A stretch of 64,000 nt of DNA from Chamaelirium japonicum (GCA_947650365.1 OX393551.1:67946154-68010153); one strand, 5' to 3'. Shown: positions 34,640-44,970, counted from the first letter of the stretch. Program-made: numbers and translations. Notes: a model not told the origin generated them from the letters alone.

Positions 34640-35790
34640 TTCAGAGCGTAAGGAAGCTAGAAAAATTTCCTTGGTCATCAAGGAAATAAAGTATAAGGAA
34701 GCAAAATTTCCCTGGTCATCAGGGAAATAAAGTCTTCCAGACTTAGCCAAATTTCTGAGTGTAGGCAAAAATTTCCCTGGTCATCAGGGAAATAAAGTCT
34801 TCCAGACTTAGCCAAATTTTGAGTGTAAAGCAAAATTTCCCTGGTTATCAGGGAAATAAAGTCTTCCAGACTTAGCCAAATTTCTGAGTGTAGACAAAAA
34901 TTTCCCTAGTCATCAGGGAAATAAAGTGTAAGGAAACAAAAATTTCCCTGGTCATCAGGGAAATAAAGTCTTCCAGACTTAGCCAAATTTTTGAGTGTAA
35001 AACAAAATTTCCTTGGTCATCAGGGAAATAAAGTCTTCTAGACTTAGTCAAATTTCTGAGTGTAGAGAAAAATTTTCCTGGTCATCAGGGAAATAAAGTA
35101 TAAGGAAGCAAAATTTCCCTGGTCATCAGGGAAATAAAGTCTTCCAGACTTAGCCAAATTTCTGAGTATAGAGAAAATTTTCCCTGGTCATCAGGGAAAT
35201 AAAGTGTAAGGAAGTAAAAATTTCCCTGGTCATCAGGGAAATAAAGTCTTCCAGACTTAGCCAAATTTTTGAGTGTAAAGCAAAATTTCCCTGGTCATCA
35301 GGGAAATAAAGTCTTCCAGACTTAGTCAAATTTCTGAGTGTAGAGAAAAATTTCCCTGGTCATCAAGGAAATAAAGTATAAGGAAGCAAAATTTCCCTGG
35401 TCATCAGGGAAATAAAGTCTTCCAGACTTAGCCAAATTTCTGAGTATAGAGAAAATTTTCCCTGGTCATCAGGGAAATAAAGTGTAAGGAAGTAAAAATT
35501 TCCCTGGTCATCAGGGAAATAAAGTCTTCCAGACTTAGCCAAATTTTTGAGTGTAAAGCAAAATTTCCCTGGTCATCAGGGAAATAAAGTCTTCCAGACT
35601 TAGCCAAATTTCTGAGTGCAGAGAAAAATTTCCCTGGTCATCAGGGAAATGAAGTATAAGAAAGCAAAATTTCCCTGGTCATCAGGGAAATAAAGTCTTC
35701 CAGACTTAGCCAAATTTCAGAATGTAAGGAAGCAAAATTTCCCTGATCATCAGGGAAATAAAGTCTTCCAGACTTAGCCAAATTTCTGAT
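34640..35790 (+). repeat. Hairpin-forming tandem array, about 20 copies
   Basis: The unit contains TTTCCCTGGTCATCAGGGAAA, a stem-loop with 8-bp arms, followed in many copies by GTCTTCCAGACTTAGCCAAA with a second small stem. I counted 20 copies of the CCTGGTCATCAGGG core by eye. Units are about 60-65 bp, with some shorter ones carrying GTATAAGGAAG in place of the second stem; the two types recur in a fixed order, giving a higher-order period of about 280 bp. It sits in the 3' noncoding tail of the Tat element. Confidence 0.93.
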
Positions 35791-35859
35791 TCTCTAGCTT
35801 TAGGCAATATTTCAATGTCTACAGCCCCAGCAAGGCCAAACCCTCGAAGCTCGGATCTT

Positions 35860-37411
35860 GAAAAGACACAAAGAGAAACAAGTCAAAACAAGCAGGGGGA
35901 AGCTGCGCAAAAAAAAAAAAAAAACCCTGAGGGGCCCACAGCCCCCTGACAGCAGGGCCGCACGACTCACGCCACTGCGTCCCTTCTCCGACCCGATCGG
36001 GGCCGCCCGACTCAGAGCCACGTCACCACTGCGCCTTAGCCTTCGCGCCGCACTCCCGGGGTCAGCGCACCACCCGTGCCGGCCAAGCACCCCTCCGTCG
36101 TGCGGCGTCCGCATACTACCCGCGCCGATACCGCCTGTGCTGACCGCCTACCGCCACTCGCCCGTATTGGACCTCGCATCGCCGGCATAATGCAACCGGC
36201 CACCGCTCGGAACTCTCGCTTACACTGGACCCACAGTCGGCCACCGCGCTGCTCCGTGTCACTCGCCGGTGAACCCACACCCGGCCCCGCAGCCGGCCTG
36301 CTCCCACTATGGATCCCACTGCTGCTACTGCTGTTCTCCGCACTCGACTGGCAAAAAAAAAAAAACTATGTGCAGCCAGGAGAGAAAACCACAGCCGCCT
36401 CCACAAAAAAAAAATCATTTAAGAAAGAAAGAGGGGCCTGCAGCCTCCTCTCCCCCCAATCAGAACCCAACAACAAAGAAAAGAAAAGGGGGGGGGGGGC
36501 ACAGCCCCCCTTTCTCTTCTTCTCCGATCCAGTCGGGGGGGGGGGGGGGGGGTCGCTTGACTACTCCGACCCGATCGGCGCCCGACTGAACTGGAGCTGC
36601 GGCCGCCCGACTACCGCATGCCACCGCCTGCCCCGCGCCGCAGCCCGCGCCGCCCTGGCCTTCGCGCCCGCTCGCGCCGCAGCCACGCCCCGCGCGTGCC
36701 GCCACCCGCGCACCTCCGCGCCGTAGCTGCGCCCCGCGCTCCGGCCACAGCCGCCCGCGCCCCGGCGACGGCCTTCGCCTGCGCGCGTCCCCGCACGCAC
36801 CGCCCAGCCCCGGCCGCCGCTGCCTGCGCCCCGCGCTGCCCTGGCCGCCGCGCTCCCCGCAGCCCACGCGCCGCTCCGGCCTCCTCCGCGCCGTCCGCGC
36901 CCCGGCTTTCGTGCGCACCGCAGTGAGCCACCGCTGCCGCTGCTGTCTCCGTAAAACAGAACCAGAGGAACCAGAGGAAGAAGAAGAAAGAAAGAAAAAG
37001 AAACGAAAAAGAAAAAGAAGAAGAAAGAAGAGGAATAAAGAAGAGGAAGAAGAAGGCGGCGAAGGCGGTCAACACCTTAGCCGCGCTCCTCCATCCTCCT
37101 CGCCACGGTCGTCGTCGCCCCTTCGCTTCGAGCCCGTCTTCGCAACAATCTTCAAGTCGCGCACCATCGCCGCCGCCGCCGATGAAAGAGACGACACCGG
37201 GAAGACGGAGCAAGTCTCGTGCAACCCCAGGCAACACTCTTCCAACGGCGGTCTCCAAAAGCCAGCAGAGTCTTCGCAAGAGCAAGGTGTTGAATGAAGA
37301 GAGTAGGGGCCCTTAAATAAGCCACCAAGCCCATCCAAGAAAGGAATCAAGGACAAGTGCTTCGCGTTCCCTACGTATACAAGTACTCTGCGTTTTCGCC
37401 GGTGCACTCAT
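35860..37411 (+). other. GC-rich and purine-rich region before the 3' LTR
   Basis: 35935-36910 is very GC-rich (GCCGCGCCC-like), with homopolymers (A runs at 36353 and 36407, G runs at 36489 and 36535). Large ORFs exist in several frames on both strands, because GC-rich low-complexity DNA lacks stops; none resembles a known family. 36960-37060 is a GAAGAAGAAA tract. It may be captured host sequence, but nothing specific supports that. Confidence 0.5.
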
Positions 37412-37414
37412 CCT

Positions 37415-37426
37415 TGAGGGGGCATT
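37415..37426 (+). other. Polypurine tract of the Tat element
   Basis: TTGAGGGGGCATT lies immediately before the TGTAG start of the 3' LTR at 37427, the expected place for the plus-strand primer site. Confidence 0.75.
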
Positions 37427-38060
37427 TGTAGACACAAATTGTGTCTAACCCGGACCCGAGTTGCATGCACCAATGCGGAGGCAAACCCGACACGCACTCG
37501 GACCCGGACCCGACTTGCATGCACCAATGCGGAGGCAAACCCGACACGCACTCGGATCCGGACCCGACTTGCATGCACCGACTCGGAATCAAACCCGACA
37601 CGGACTCGGACCCGGACCCGGACCCGACTTGCGCCCAACAAGGGGCCGGGTGGGCCCATCCTCAAGTGGGGCCCACCTGGCTCCCTACTAGAGATCTGAA
37701 CCCCTCATGGGGTGGCCGACCATGCAAGGAAAAGAAAAGAAAAAAAAGGAAAGAAAATAAAGAAAGAAAAGGAAAGAAAAGAAGAAAAAGGAAAGAAAGA
37801 CCGCCATGCGCGGGGGGAGATTGCGTATGACGTTTACTTATGCGTGGATCTGCGCCGATCCCTCGATCTGACGGACAAGAAGAGTCGGGTCGCCATCGAT
37901 TTCATGTGCAAGATTCAGCCATAATTACCCCGCCAGAAAAGGAAAGCAAATAAAAGTTTATTCCTCTCTTCAATTGAAGAATAAATCTTGGGTAATTATG
38001 GGGGAGATATTAAAGGGATTCAAAATTAAACTTCCCATATTTCTCCCCTCCCCCCTTCGC

Positions 38061-38070
38061 CTATAAATAG
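38061..38070 (+). promoter_or_regulatory. TATA box of the 3' LTR
   Basis: CTATAAATAG in the same C-block/G-block context as the other LTR copies. If active it would read rightwards into the intron, towards the last UBAC2 exon on the same strand. Confidence 0.65.
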
Positions 38071-38961
38071 AGGGGGAGGGGGAAGGCTCAAGAGGTCGAG
38101 AAGGTCGGAAGCTGAAGACGAAGCGAGGAAGCTTTGCAGAAAAGGAGACGCGCTCTTCATCGACCCAAGGCTTCACGAGGCACGGGCAAGCCTATCCCTT
38201 CGGGACCGGCTTAATCCATTGAAAGCCCTCATCAAAGTGAAGACCCTTGCACAAGAAGATCAAGCATTTGACTCCGTGCACGAAGAAGAAAGCTCGGAGA
38301 AGAACCCTTCGGCTCCGAAGACGCCAGAAGCAAAGGCCGGAGAAGATTGGAGCGGCACCACCTCGTCGTCTCCAACAAGCCTTCGACTCCGATCAAGCCC
38401 AAAAGCCCGGAGAAGAAGACCGAAGCGTCATCACCCCGTCGCCTTCGACAAACGCTCGCTCCATCCACGAAGAAGAAAGCTTGGAGAGGAACACCCGAAG
38501 CGTCGCTACACCCGTCGTCTTCAAAGCAAAGCCGACGCTACAACTGTCGCACGGAGATCGGTGCTACTCCCGCCGTCTACAAAGGAATCCTTCGACTCGG
38601 ATCACGCCAAAGAAGCCCGGAGAAGAAGAGAAGCAAAGCCGACGCTACACCCGTCGCCTTCAAAGTAAAGCCTTCAACTCCGATCAAGCCAAAGGAGCCC
38701 GGAGAAGTGGAGAAGTCAAGCCGACGCCATAACCGTCGAGGAAGCCAGAAGCCTTGAAGAAGTAGCCACCGTCGTTCGAGGAGAAGATCGAGTCGACGCC
38801 GAAGCAAAAGCAACACGAGAAGCCAAAGCAAAAGCCCCGGTAAAGCTCGCGTCCAAGCAACGCAAGTGCCAAAGCCAAGCGACTACGCCGGTCACGAGCA
38901 AAAGCACCGCATGTTCTAGCTGATACGACGCGAAGTTTGGAAGAACGAAAGCATCGCAAGT

Positions 38962-39446
38962 TGATGCAGGCGCGCGTCGTCGAAGGGCGGTTGATGAAGG
39001 CGATGTAATATTTTTGGTATTTTCTTTGTAAAAAGATAACTAGTGGTTCGGAATCACCGAGAAGAAGTGGCGGAGGGGGTAAGAACTGTGACAGAGAAGA
39101 AAAGACTAGAAGCCTAGACGAGAAGGGACCTGAAATCCATCAGGATACGAGGTGGGGACTCAAATCCATGAGCCAACGAAGGCATCCGCCATCAATTTTC
39201 ATTCATCATAATCTCCCTTCAATGGTTACAATGGGGGCCTTTAAATAGGCTAAAAGAAAAGATAAAAATGGCAACAAATTTAAAAGCCAATAAGTATCCG
39301 AACAACTTGCCTAAAATAAAGATCTCAAATAAATTCAAAAGATATTAAAAGATATCATAATAGATATCCTGCCTTATCCATCCATGGTAGGTTAGGATGG
39401 GCCTTCGGGTGGGCCAACTGGCTTGGGCCCAAGTCGGATCACATCA
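38962..39446 (-). repeat. LTR (3' in element orientation) of the gag-only element
   Basis: 485 bp, about 98% identical by eye to its partner at 41246-41730. On the minus strand CCTATTTAAAGGCCCCC (about 39233-39250 on the +) is a TATA-like candidate. Confidence 0.93.
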
Positions 39447-39783
39447 TTCGCTTCTGCTGCGAAGAACTCGCCCTCGAGTTCATACGGTAAAGCGCAATCT
39501 TCATCGAGGTTTTCGCCGATGTAGTATCTGTCGTCAGGAGCTGATGGTGGAGGCCCAACAAATGATGTCTCACTATACCGAAGTTATCACCGGGGTCCCA
39601 TGAGAAGGTATCACTGCCGTCGATCTGAAAACACACACCAAAGCGATGCTGGGGTAGACGACCGAGTCGGATAGTAATATCAGACCGCTACGATAGCTCG
39701 AACATCGGCTCGCCTGAACGGAGGGAGAGCGGAACAAATACTGTAGGCACCAATAGTCGGTCTAGCCCAAGAAAATCAATCTG

Positions 39784-40257
39784 CTAAAGCTCGGCTAGAG
39801 AGACATCCTCGAAAGAATCCGCAGTAGGTGGTAGCATGGCTGGCGGCAGAAGATCCTCTGGAAGGGGAAGCTCGTCTGCTGGTAGTGGCACTGGAGGTGA
39901 TGGATCCACCAAAGATACACCTGGAGGAAGCTCTGTCGGTGGGGGACGCTCTACTGGAAGTGCTGGAGGTGGAGACTCATCTGTGGAGTCCGCTAGAGGT
40001 GAGTCCATTTGCTGTAGCTCCCATTCAATCTCACAAGCTATCTCATAGGCTTCGTCCAGATCCCTCCAAGATCCAGCTGAAAACTTGCCCTTTATGTCGG
40101 AGCGGAGTCCTCGAATGTACAGTACCACTGCCAAGAAATCTTTCTCTGAAAAACCATAGCGGATCATGCGCCGATAGAATGCTGAAGTATACTCATAGAC
40201 GGAGTTGTTCCCTTGATGACAACGAATCAATCCTTGCATCTTGGCATCCATGCACAA
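39784..40257 (-). CDS. gag-like protein of the non-autonomous LTR element
   Basis: 157 codons from the first Met; the frame may extend upstream to about 40340. Residues 5-85 read KMQGLIRCHQGNNSVYEYTS, FYRRMIRYGFSEKDFLAVVL and LRSDIKGKFS, which is the Retrotrans_gag pattern (a short RQG-x-SV-x-EY segment, then a helix-rich part). The rest is Pro/Glu/Leu-rich (LPVERPPPTELPPG...). No zinc knuckle, protease or RT follows. A gag-only LTR element fits the TR-GAG class and would rely on enzymes from other elements. Confidence 0.75.
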   Translation of the reverse strand: MCMDAKMQGLIRCHQGNNSVYEYTSAFYRRMIRYGFSEKDFLAVVLYIRGLRSDIKGKFSAGSWRDLDEAYEIACEIEWELQQMDSPLADSTDESPPPALPVERPPPTELPPGVSLVDPSPPVPLPADELPLPEDLLPPAMLPPTADSFEDVSLAEL

Positions 40258-40399
40258 TGGTGGAAGTGTGGTCCAGGGGTAAATCTGGAAATTTGTAAAT
40301 ACTGGTTCACTGAAAATTGCTGCTGATGGTATGGATGCGTAGAGCTCGAAAAACCCTTCGATTTGATAGGTCGCACGCCAAAAACGGACTAGAATTGAG

Positions 40400-41100
40400 A
40401 GAGATGCCCAATTGAAGTTGGCGGGTCTGTTTTGCCTATTCGGGTCGGATCCGAATTCAACTCGGGTTCAGCACTTAAGTGCAAAATAGCAACTAGAAAG
40501 GGTGGGGATTTGAGGACCGTAGGATGAGGATCTAAGGGCTGTGGTGGAGGAGTGAATTGGAAAAAGAAAAAGGGACAAAGGGGGTTTCGGTTTAGGGTTT
40601 GTTTGGGGGCACTTGTGTGCAAATATGGAAGAGGGAAAGAGCAAAGGGACGGCAGCAGTTGCAGCAAACAGCACAGCAATGGCTGCACCGCAGGTATGTC
40701 TTTCTTTCCCTTTTTTTTTTTTTCTTCTTCTTTCCTTCTTCTTTTCTTTCCTTTTCTTCCCTTTTCTTCCCTTTTCTTCTTTCCTTCTATTCTTTTCTTT
40801 CCTTTTCTTCCCTTTTCTTCTTTCCTTCTATTCTTCTTTCCTTTTTTTTTTTTCTTCACAGATCTGCGGCAGATCTGTTTGGGTTTTTTTTTTTTTTTTG
40901 GCTGCGGGGTGCGCGGGAGCACGGAACAAGAGGTGCGGTTCAGCGGGTGGAGCGGGAGGAAGGGGCGGCTTGCGGTGGACGGGCGGGCGGCAAAGGAGAG
41001 GGGTTCGGTTGAAGGGGGTTTCCTTTCTCTTTTTTTTTTTTTCTCTCAACAGATCTGATCTCTTTTTTTTTTTTTTTGTTGGGATTGTAGGGCGACGTAC
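40400..41100. other. Leader region of the gag-only element
   Basis: Between gag and the right LTR is a tract of TTTCCTTCTTTTC repeats with T runs (40685-40860, 40886-40900, 41032-41045, 41058-41077), then a GC-rich piece. The Phe/Ser-rich ORFs on + and Lys-rich ORFs on - are compositional. Confidence 0.6.
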
Positions 41101-41230
41101 CAGAAAAGATGACGACTCGGCGAGGATGGTGACGACGGAACGACGACAATGACGGTGGACGACGATGACGATGGACGACGGCGATCGAAGCAAAGATCGT
41201 TCGTGGTGCAGGAACGCCACGAAGCCCGAA

Positions 41231-41242
41231 GCTCTGATACCA
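41231..41242 (-). other. Primer-binding site of the gag-only element
   Basis: On the minus strand TGGTATCAGAGC, the usual complement of the 3' end of initiator tRNA-Met, separated from the LTR by three bases. Confidence 0.9.
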
Positions 41243-41245
41243 ACT

Positions 41246-41730
41246 TGATGCAGGCGTGCGTCGTCGAAGGGCTGTTGATGAAGGCGATGTAATATTTTTG
41301 GTATTTTCTTTGTAAAAAGATAACTAGTGATACAGAATCACCGAGAAGAAGTGGCGGAGGGGGTAAGAACTGTGACAGAGAAGAAAAGACTAGAAGCCTA
41401 GACGAGAGGGGACCTGAAATCCATCAGGATACGAGGTGGGGACTCAAATCCATGAGCCAACGAAGGCATCCGCCATCAATTTTCATTCATCATAATCTCC
41501 CTTCAATGGTTACAATGGGGGCCTTTAAATAGGCTAAAAGAAAAGATAAAAATGGCAACAAATTTAAAAGCCAATAAGTATCCTAACAACTTGCCTAAAA
41601 TAAAGATCTCAAATAAATTCAAAAGATATTAAAAGATATCATAATAGATATCCTGCCTTATCCATCCATGGCAGGTTAGGATGGGCCTTCGGGTGGGCCA
41701 ACGGGCTTGGGCTCAAGTCGGATCACATCA
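41246..41730 (-). repeat. LTR (5' in element orientation) of the gag-only element
   Basis: 485 bp, TGATGCAGG...GATCACATCA on the +. It adjoins the primer-binding site on its left and the CAAGT target copy on its right. Confidence 0.93.
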
Positions 41731-42150
41731 CAAGTCTCCCCCCGTCTGCGTCCAAGCGCAAAGCAAAGCAAAAGCCAGAGCCACGCCAAAGCCGAAAGCC
41801 AAAGCCAAAGCCGACGCCAAAAGCACGATTGACGCTGCGAACCGACGATCAAGGACGTCGAGGTCAAGCAAGGATCGAGGAAGACACGAAGACCGAGGAA
41901 CAAAGCCAAAAACCCCATAACCGAGAAAGCGCGAAGCACGGAAGGGACAAAAGCAACGGCGGATACTCCTTAGCCTCTCAAAAACCCTCACCCTGTAAAG
42001 ACCTCTGTCCTTGGCAACCCCTTCAGAGCTCTCGCACGAATACCACGTGGAGACGCGGATCAAAGGGACCCTCCAGAGGATCTCTCCCACAATCTTCTGA
42101 TCAATATTCGCCGCACTCGGCTCACCACCCCCGAGTCCCCGGGTCCCGGC

Positions 42151-42433
42151 TTTTTAATAAAATCCTTCTACAATTGCCTTTTTACCCCCACTTTTTAAGT
42201 TGTATTTAACTATTTATTTACCTCGAGGAAAAAAAGGTAATAGTGGAGGGACTTTATTAAATGTAAGAATATGTAAGGGAGCTATTCAAAAAACTTAAAA
42301 AGTGGGAGTTATTTGTAATATTAATATTTGTTAGGGGTGATTTTAAAAATCCCATTTTAAAAACAGGACAACAAGCATTCAACGCTGAAGTACATGCAAT
42401 TCTAGAAGCAAAACTTGCTCTGATACCAAATAA
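42151..42433. other. Junction sequence right of the truncated Tat LTR
   Basis: AT-rich sequence with a degenerate repeat of CCCCACTTTTTAAG in direct (about 42186) and inverted (about 42295) orientation. A similar phrase occurs left of the Tat element at about 13710. No gene. 42417-42428 is the primer-site complement described in the next entry. Confidence 0.4.
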
Positions 42434-43407
42434 TGCAAACCGGGTTGCGTAGCACGAAAGCCAAGTTAAAGATGGAAGATATTATGATTTTTTAAAGAGA
42501 TTTAAATATAAAATTCAGCAAATACTAAACATCCACAAATCAGATTTTAATTAGAGTCTAGCAACCTAATCAGTACATCATATTCCTAATCAGTACATCA
42601 TATTTATAAGTTGACAAATAAAGAAAGCAAACTGATAGAAGTAAATTATAACTCAAAGAAACGTTGCAAATAATAAATTCAGCAATATAAGCTCATGCAA
42701 AGACAATGAAAAGATATAAATAATGATCCAACGGATATCAAGCCAAGCTTCTACAATATGTACTATCAAGTAACGATTATGAGGGATATATAGCTGTAAA
42801 GATAGATGCGGAGAAGTGCCGATGAAAGCCAATGCATGATCAAATTATGAGAAAGATAATACCGATAAAAGCAAACTCCGTTGCGGAAGAAATCTTCGTC
42901 GAAGTAGATGAAAGGAGAGGGGAAGAAGATGACGAGGAAGACGAGGGTTTGAAGCCGAAAGAAATTCACGGGGTCAATGACGAATGAAGATAAAAGGTCT
43001 CGCAAGAGATTTGATCTCAATCCAACATGATATAACATTCTAGGGTTTCATACCTTTTTTTATAGAAGATGGTAGCCCAAATTCAGGAGGGAAAAGGGAA
43101 GATGAGAAAGAGAAACCATGAAGTAATAGGAAACACAAGAGAAGAGGTGGTAGGCAAAGAGAACACGGTAGCAGAGAAGAGGCGCACGACTATCGTATGG
43201 AAAAAGGAAAGAAAAACGTCCCGCGCGGGATCTTTTCACGGAGAAAAAATCCCGAGTGGGACTTTTCTCGCGAAAAAAAGGCTGGTGGTGAAGCTTGATA
43301 AGGGCGCCCCCATGTGGAAAAAAATAAAGCCCTATATAGGTTTTTTAAATTTGATATAAGTACCATCGTTTTTGAGCTTTTAAACACTTGCTTCATCGTC
43401 GGATGCA
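42434..43407 (-). repeat. Probable minus-strand LTR remnant
   Basis: GCTCTGATACCA at 42417-42428 is an exact complement of the initiator-tRNA-Met primer site (TGGTATCAGAGC on the minus strand), so an LTR should end just to its right. A TG...CA interval from 42434 (TGCAAACC) to 43407 (CGGATGCA) fits, and on the minus strand TATAAAAAAAGG at 43064-43053 can be its TATA box. Only about 70 bp of interior remains on the left, so this would be the 5' LTR of an otherwise lost element. The outer boundary is a guess. Confidence 0.4.
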
Positions 43408-43639
43408 TTATCCGATGCCTCCTTTCATCCTGTATGGTACAATATATTAATTCAATTAAAGAAATAAACGGGCTAGCTCGATAGTCGAGTCAAGTCCGAC
43501 AACCCCGCACTATAGGCTAGGAACATGTAAAACGTCATAACTAATTAATCGACCATCTGATCTTCATCCAAAGACAAGTAATGGAACCGCAAAAATAAAT
43601 GCATACAAACTAAAACATAAAAATAATGATAAAATATTG

Positions 43640-43972
43640 TTTATTGTGCGATTTGGTTGGTTACATCACAACACTATAAATTATGAGTAACACATGCGAT
43701 TGTGCAGTCGCATGTTCAATTTTGGGTTTTTTTATTTTTTGAATTTGTTTTTAAAATTGCTAAAAAAATAAAAAGATCTAAAGAAGCTAGTCAAGAGTAT
43801 TTCTTAATTGTGAGATATTATTTACATGAACTGATTCAAGTACATTGCAAATAATAATAATAATAATAATAATAATTCAATTATAAGTACATTCATATAA
43901 ACCGATTCAAGTATAAAATATATTGCATGCTTTTTGTGATAGTATATCCGGTTTCCATTGTAGTTTGGCTAA
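43640..43972. other. AT-rich intron sequence with an (AAT)n microsatellite
   Basis: The (AAT)n run lies at about 43852-43877. Nothing else recognised. Confidence 0.7.
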
Positions 43973-44193
43973 GTGTACATTATGGGACCCTTCTTTACCC
44001 GAGTCTTCACATCTTAGGTATCATGCATTTTCTTCTTCATTGGGTTGGATCAAAATCCGAATGATGTTTCTGTAATTCTACGGCCAAAGTAGAAAAGAAA
44101 CATCATCTGGATCCTGATGCAACCCGGTCAAGAAGAATGGTGGAATTCAAGATGTCAAGACTTGAGAGTTGAGAAAGGTCCCATAATGTGCAC
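43973..44193. repeat. 221-bp foldback (MITE-like hairpin)
   Basis: The arms are near-complementary over their full length: GTGTACATTATGGGACC at 43973 pairs with GGTCCCATAATGTGCAC ending at 44193, and GATGTTTCT near 44065 pairs with AGAAACATCAT at about 44095. Between the inner arms lies a loop of roughly 20 bp. No coding potential. It could be a foldback transposon or the source of a hairpin RNA. Confidence 0.78.
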
Positions 44194-44338
44194 GTTGCTA
44201 GACATAAGCAGAATCTGGAGAAATCCAATATACAAGAGACTAACATGGTGGTGTATGGAAGCGAATGAATGGCGCACTAGTCTGTGGTCTCTTAGGTGGT
44301 GATGCTGATGTAGCTGGTGGTCTTGAACATCCCGTGGA

Positions 44339-44766
44339 GGAAGAGACATCCCACCCTCAACTATTATCGTTGTGGCGATGTTGCTTCTTTTTATAAACCA
44401 TCTCCATGTACTCCATTATTCTCCTTCGAATTTCAGCAATTACCTCTGGGCATGCCCATGTATTAGCACTTGGAGCATGGAGCAAGTGATGCATTGTGCA
44501 ATGTGGTGACATTGCATGATTTAAATCACACACTTTAAAATTATTTTCCGTTGGACTCTTATAATGGTCGTACTTCCAAGCTTGACAGTCATATTTAAGA
44601 GGCAATCCAAAAGACTCACAGAATGCATGGAGATTGTGGTGTGTTAAGGTGGGGAGAGCTTGACAATTGAGAGGTTGAAAAGAGTTTGGCCTTTGGAGAG
44701 CTTGAGGAGAACATGGAGCTGGTGAGAGCTTTGGAAGAGTTGTAGAGAGAAGGGTGGTGACTTGTG
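44339..44766 (-). other. Unrecognised open frame, possible gene fragment
   Basis: A continuous minus-strand frame of about 140 codons with no clear start. The N-terminal part is Ser/Pro/Leu-rich. The C-terminal part reads like a real protein: HHNLHAFCESFGLPLKYDC, KVCDLNHAMSPHCTMHHLLH and ACPEVIAEIRRRIMEYMEMV, ending at a TGA just after HNDNS. The Cys/His content is striking, but I cannot name a family. It lies directly left of the copia insertion, so any upstream part may have been displaced. It could also be part of an older transposon. Confidence 0.35.
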
Positions 44767-44818
44767 TATAGTGTAGAAAGGGGTGGAAATGGAGAGGAAA
44801 ACTATAATAAAATAATCA

Positions 44819-44958
44819 TGTTAATGTATAAAGATGGGTCGGGTTATATGTACAGTCGGGTCGGGTTGTGTGTGTATACATGTACATATATATTGGGCTT
44901 CAGTCCCTCAATGAGATGAATTCCATTCTCTCCAAACCCTAGCCGTCATCTCCTAACA
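44819..44958 (+). repeat. 5' LTR of the copia element
   Basis: 140 bp, very short for an autonomous copia LTR. Contains GGGTCGGGTT repeats and TACATATATATTG. Confidence 0.93.
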
Positions 44959-44970
44959 TGGTATCAGAGC
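44959..44970 (+). other. Primer-binding site of the copia element
   Basis: TGGTATCAGAGC immediately after the LTR; complement of the initiator-tRNA-Met 3' end. Confidence 0.92.

Larger units (their letters stand above)
38962..41730 (-). mobile_element. Small non-autonomous LTR element carrying only gag (TR-GAG type)
   Basis: Two LTRs of exactly 485 bp (38962-39446 and 41246-41730), each running TGATGCAGG...CACATCA on the + strand, flanked by the 5-bp duplication CAAGT (38957-38961 and 41731-41735). A 12-bp match to the complement of initiator-tRNA-Met (GCTCTGATACCA at 41231-41242, i.e. TGGTATCAGAGC on the minus strand) lies three bases inside the right LTR, so the element reads on the minus strand. 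The 1.8-kb interior has one gag-like ORF and no pol. By eye the LTRs differ at about ten positions, so the insertion is fairly young. Confidence 0.94.
13752..42150 (+). mobile_element. Tat-type Ty3/gypsy LTR retrotransposon with nested insertions
   Basis: Order on the + strand: 5' LTR 13752-15918, primer-binding-like site, gag, protease, RT, RNase H, a second (archaeal-type) RNase H, integrase, a long noncoding 3' region with a hairpin array, polypurine tract, and 3' LTR from 37427. Two features place it in the Tat clade (Ogre/Retand relatives): the extra RNase H domain before integrase, and the long 3' noncoding tail with tandem repeats. Nested inside are hAT elements at 19158-20291 and 24145-31074 and a gag-only LTR element at 38962-41730. 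Without them it is about 17.6 kb. Coding parts carry several frameshifts and stops, so it is non-autonomous today. The 3' LTR stops at 42150 without its last roughly 60 bp. Confidence 0.93.
37427..42150 (+). repeat. 3' LTR of the Tat element, interrupted and truncated
   Basis: Starts TGTAGACACAAATTG and matches the 5' LTR module by module, including the TATA box at 38061-38070. It is interrupted at 38961 by the gag-only LTR element and continues at 41736 after the duplicated CAAGT. It ends at 42150 in ...GGGTCCCGGC, then joins unrelated T/A-rich sequence. The last roughly 60 bp seen in the other copies (CTCTGTAATCTCGTGTG onwards, including AATAAAG) are missing. Confidence 0.92.

Noticed and set aside
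34640..35790. tRNA or small RNA genes in the hairpin array
   Set aside because: The stems are short and repetitive, with no box A/B or cloverleaf; the array belongs to the Tat element's 3' tail.
36460..37285. Large Arg/Gly/Ala-rich ORFs in the GC-rich region
   Set aside because: GC content above the surroundings removes stop codons in all frames; no domain, no splice or start context. I kept the region only as a noncoding stretch.
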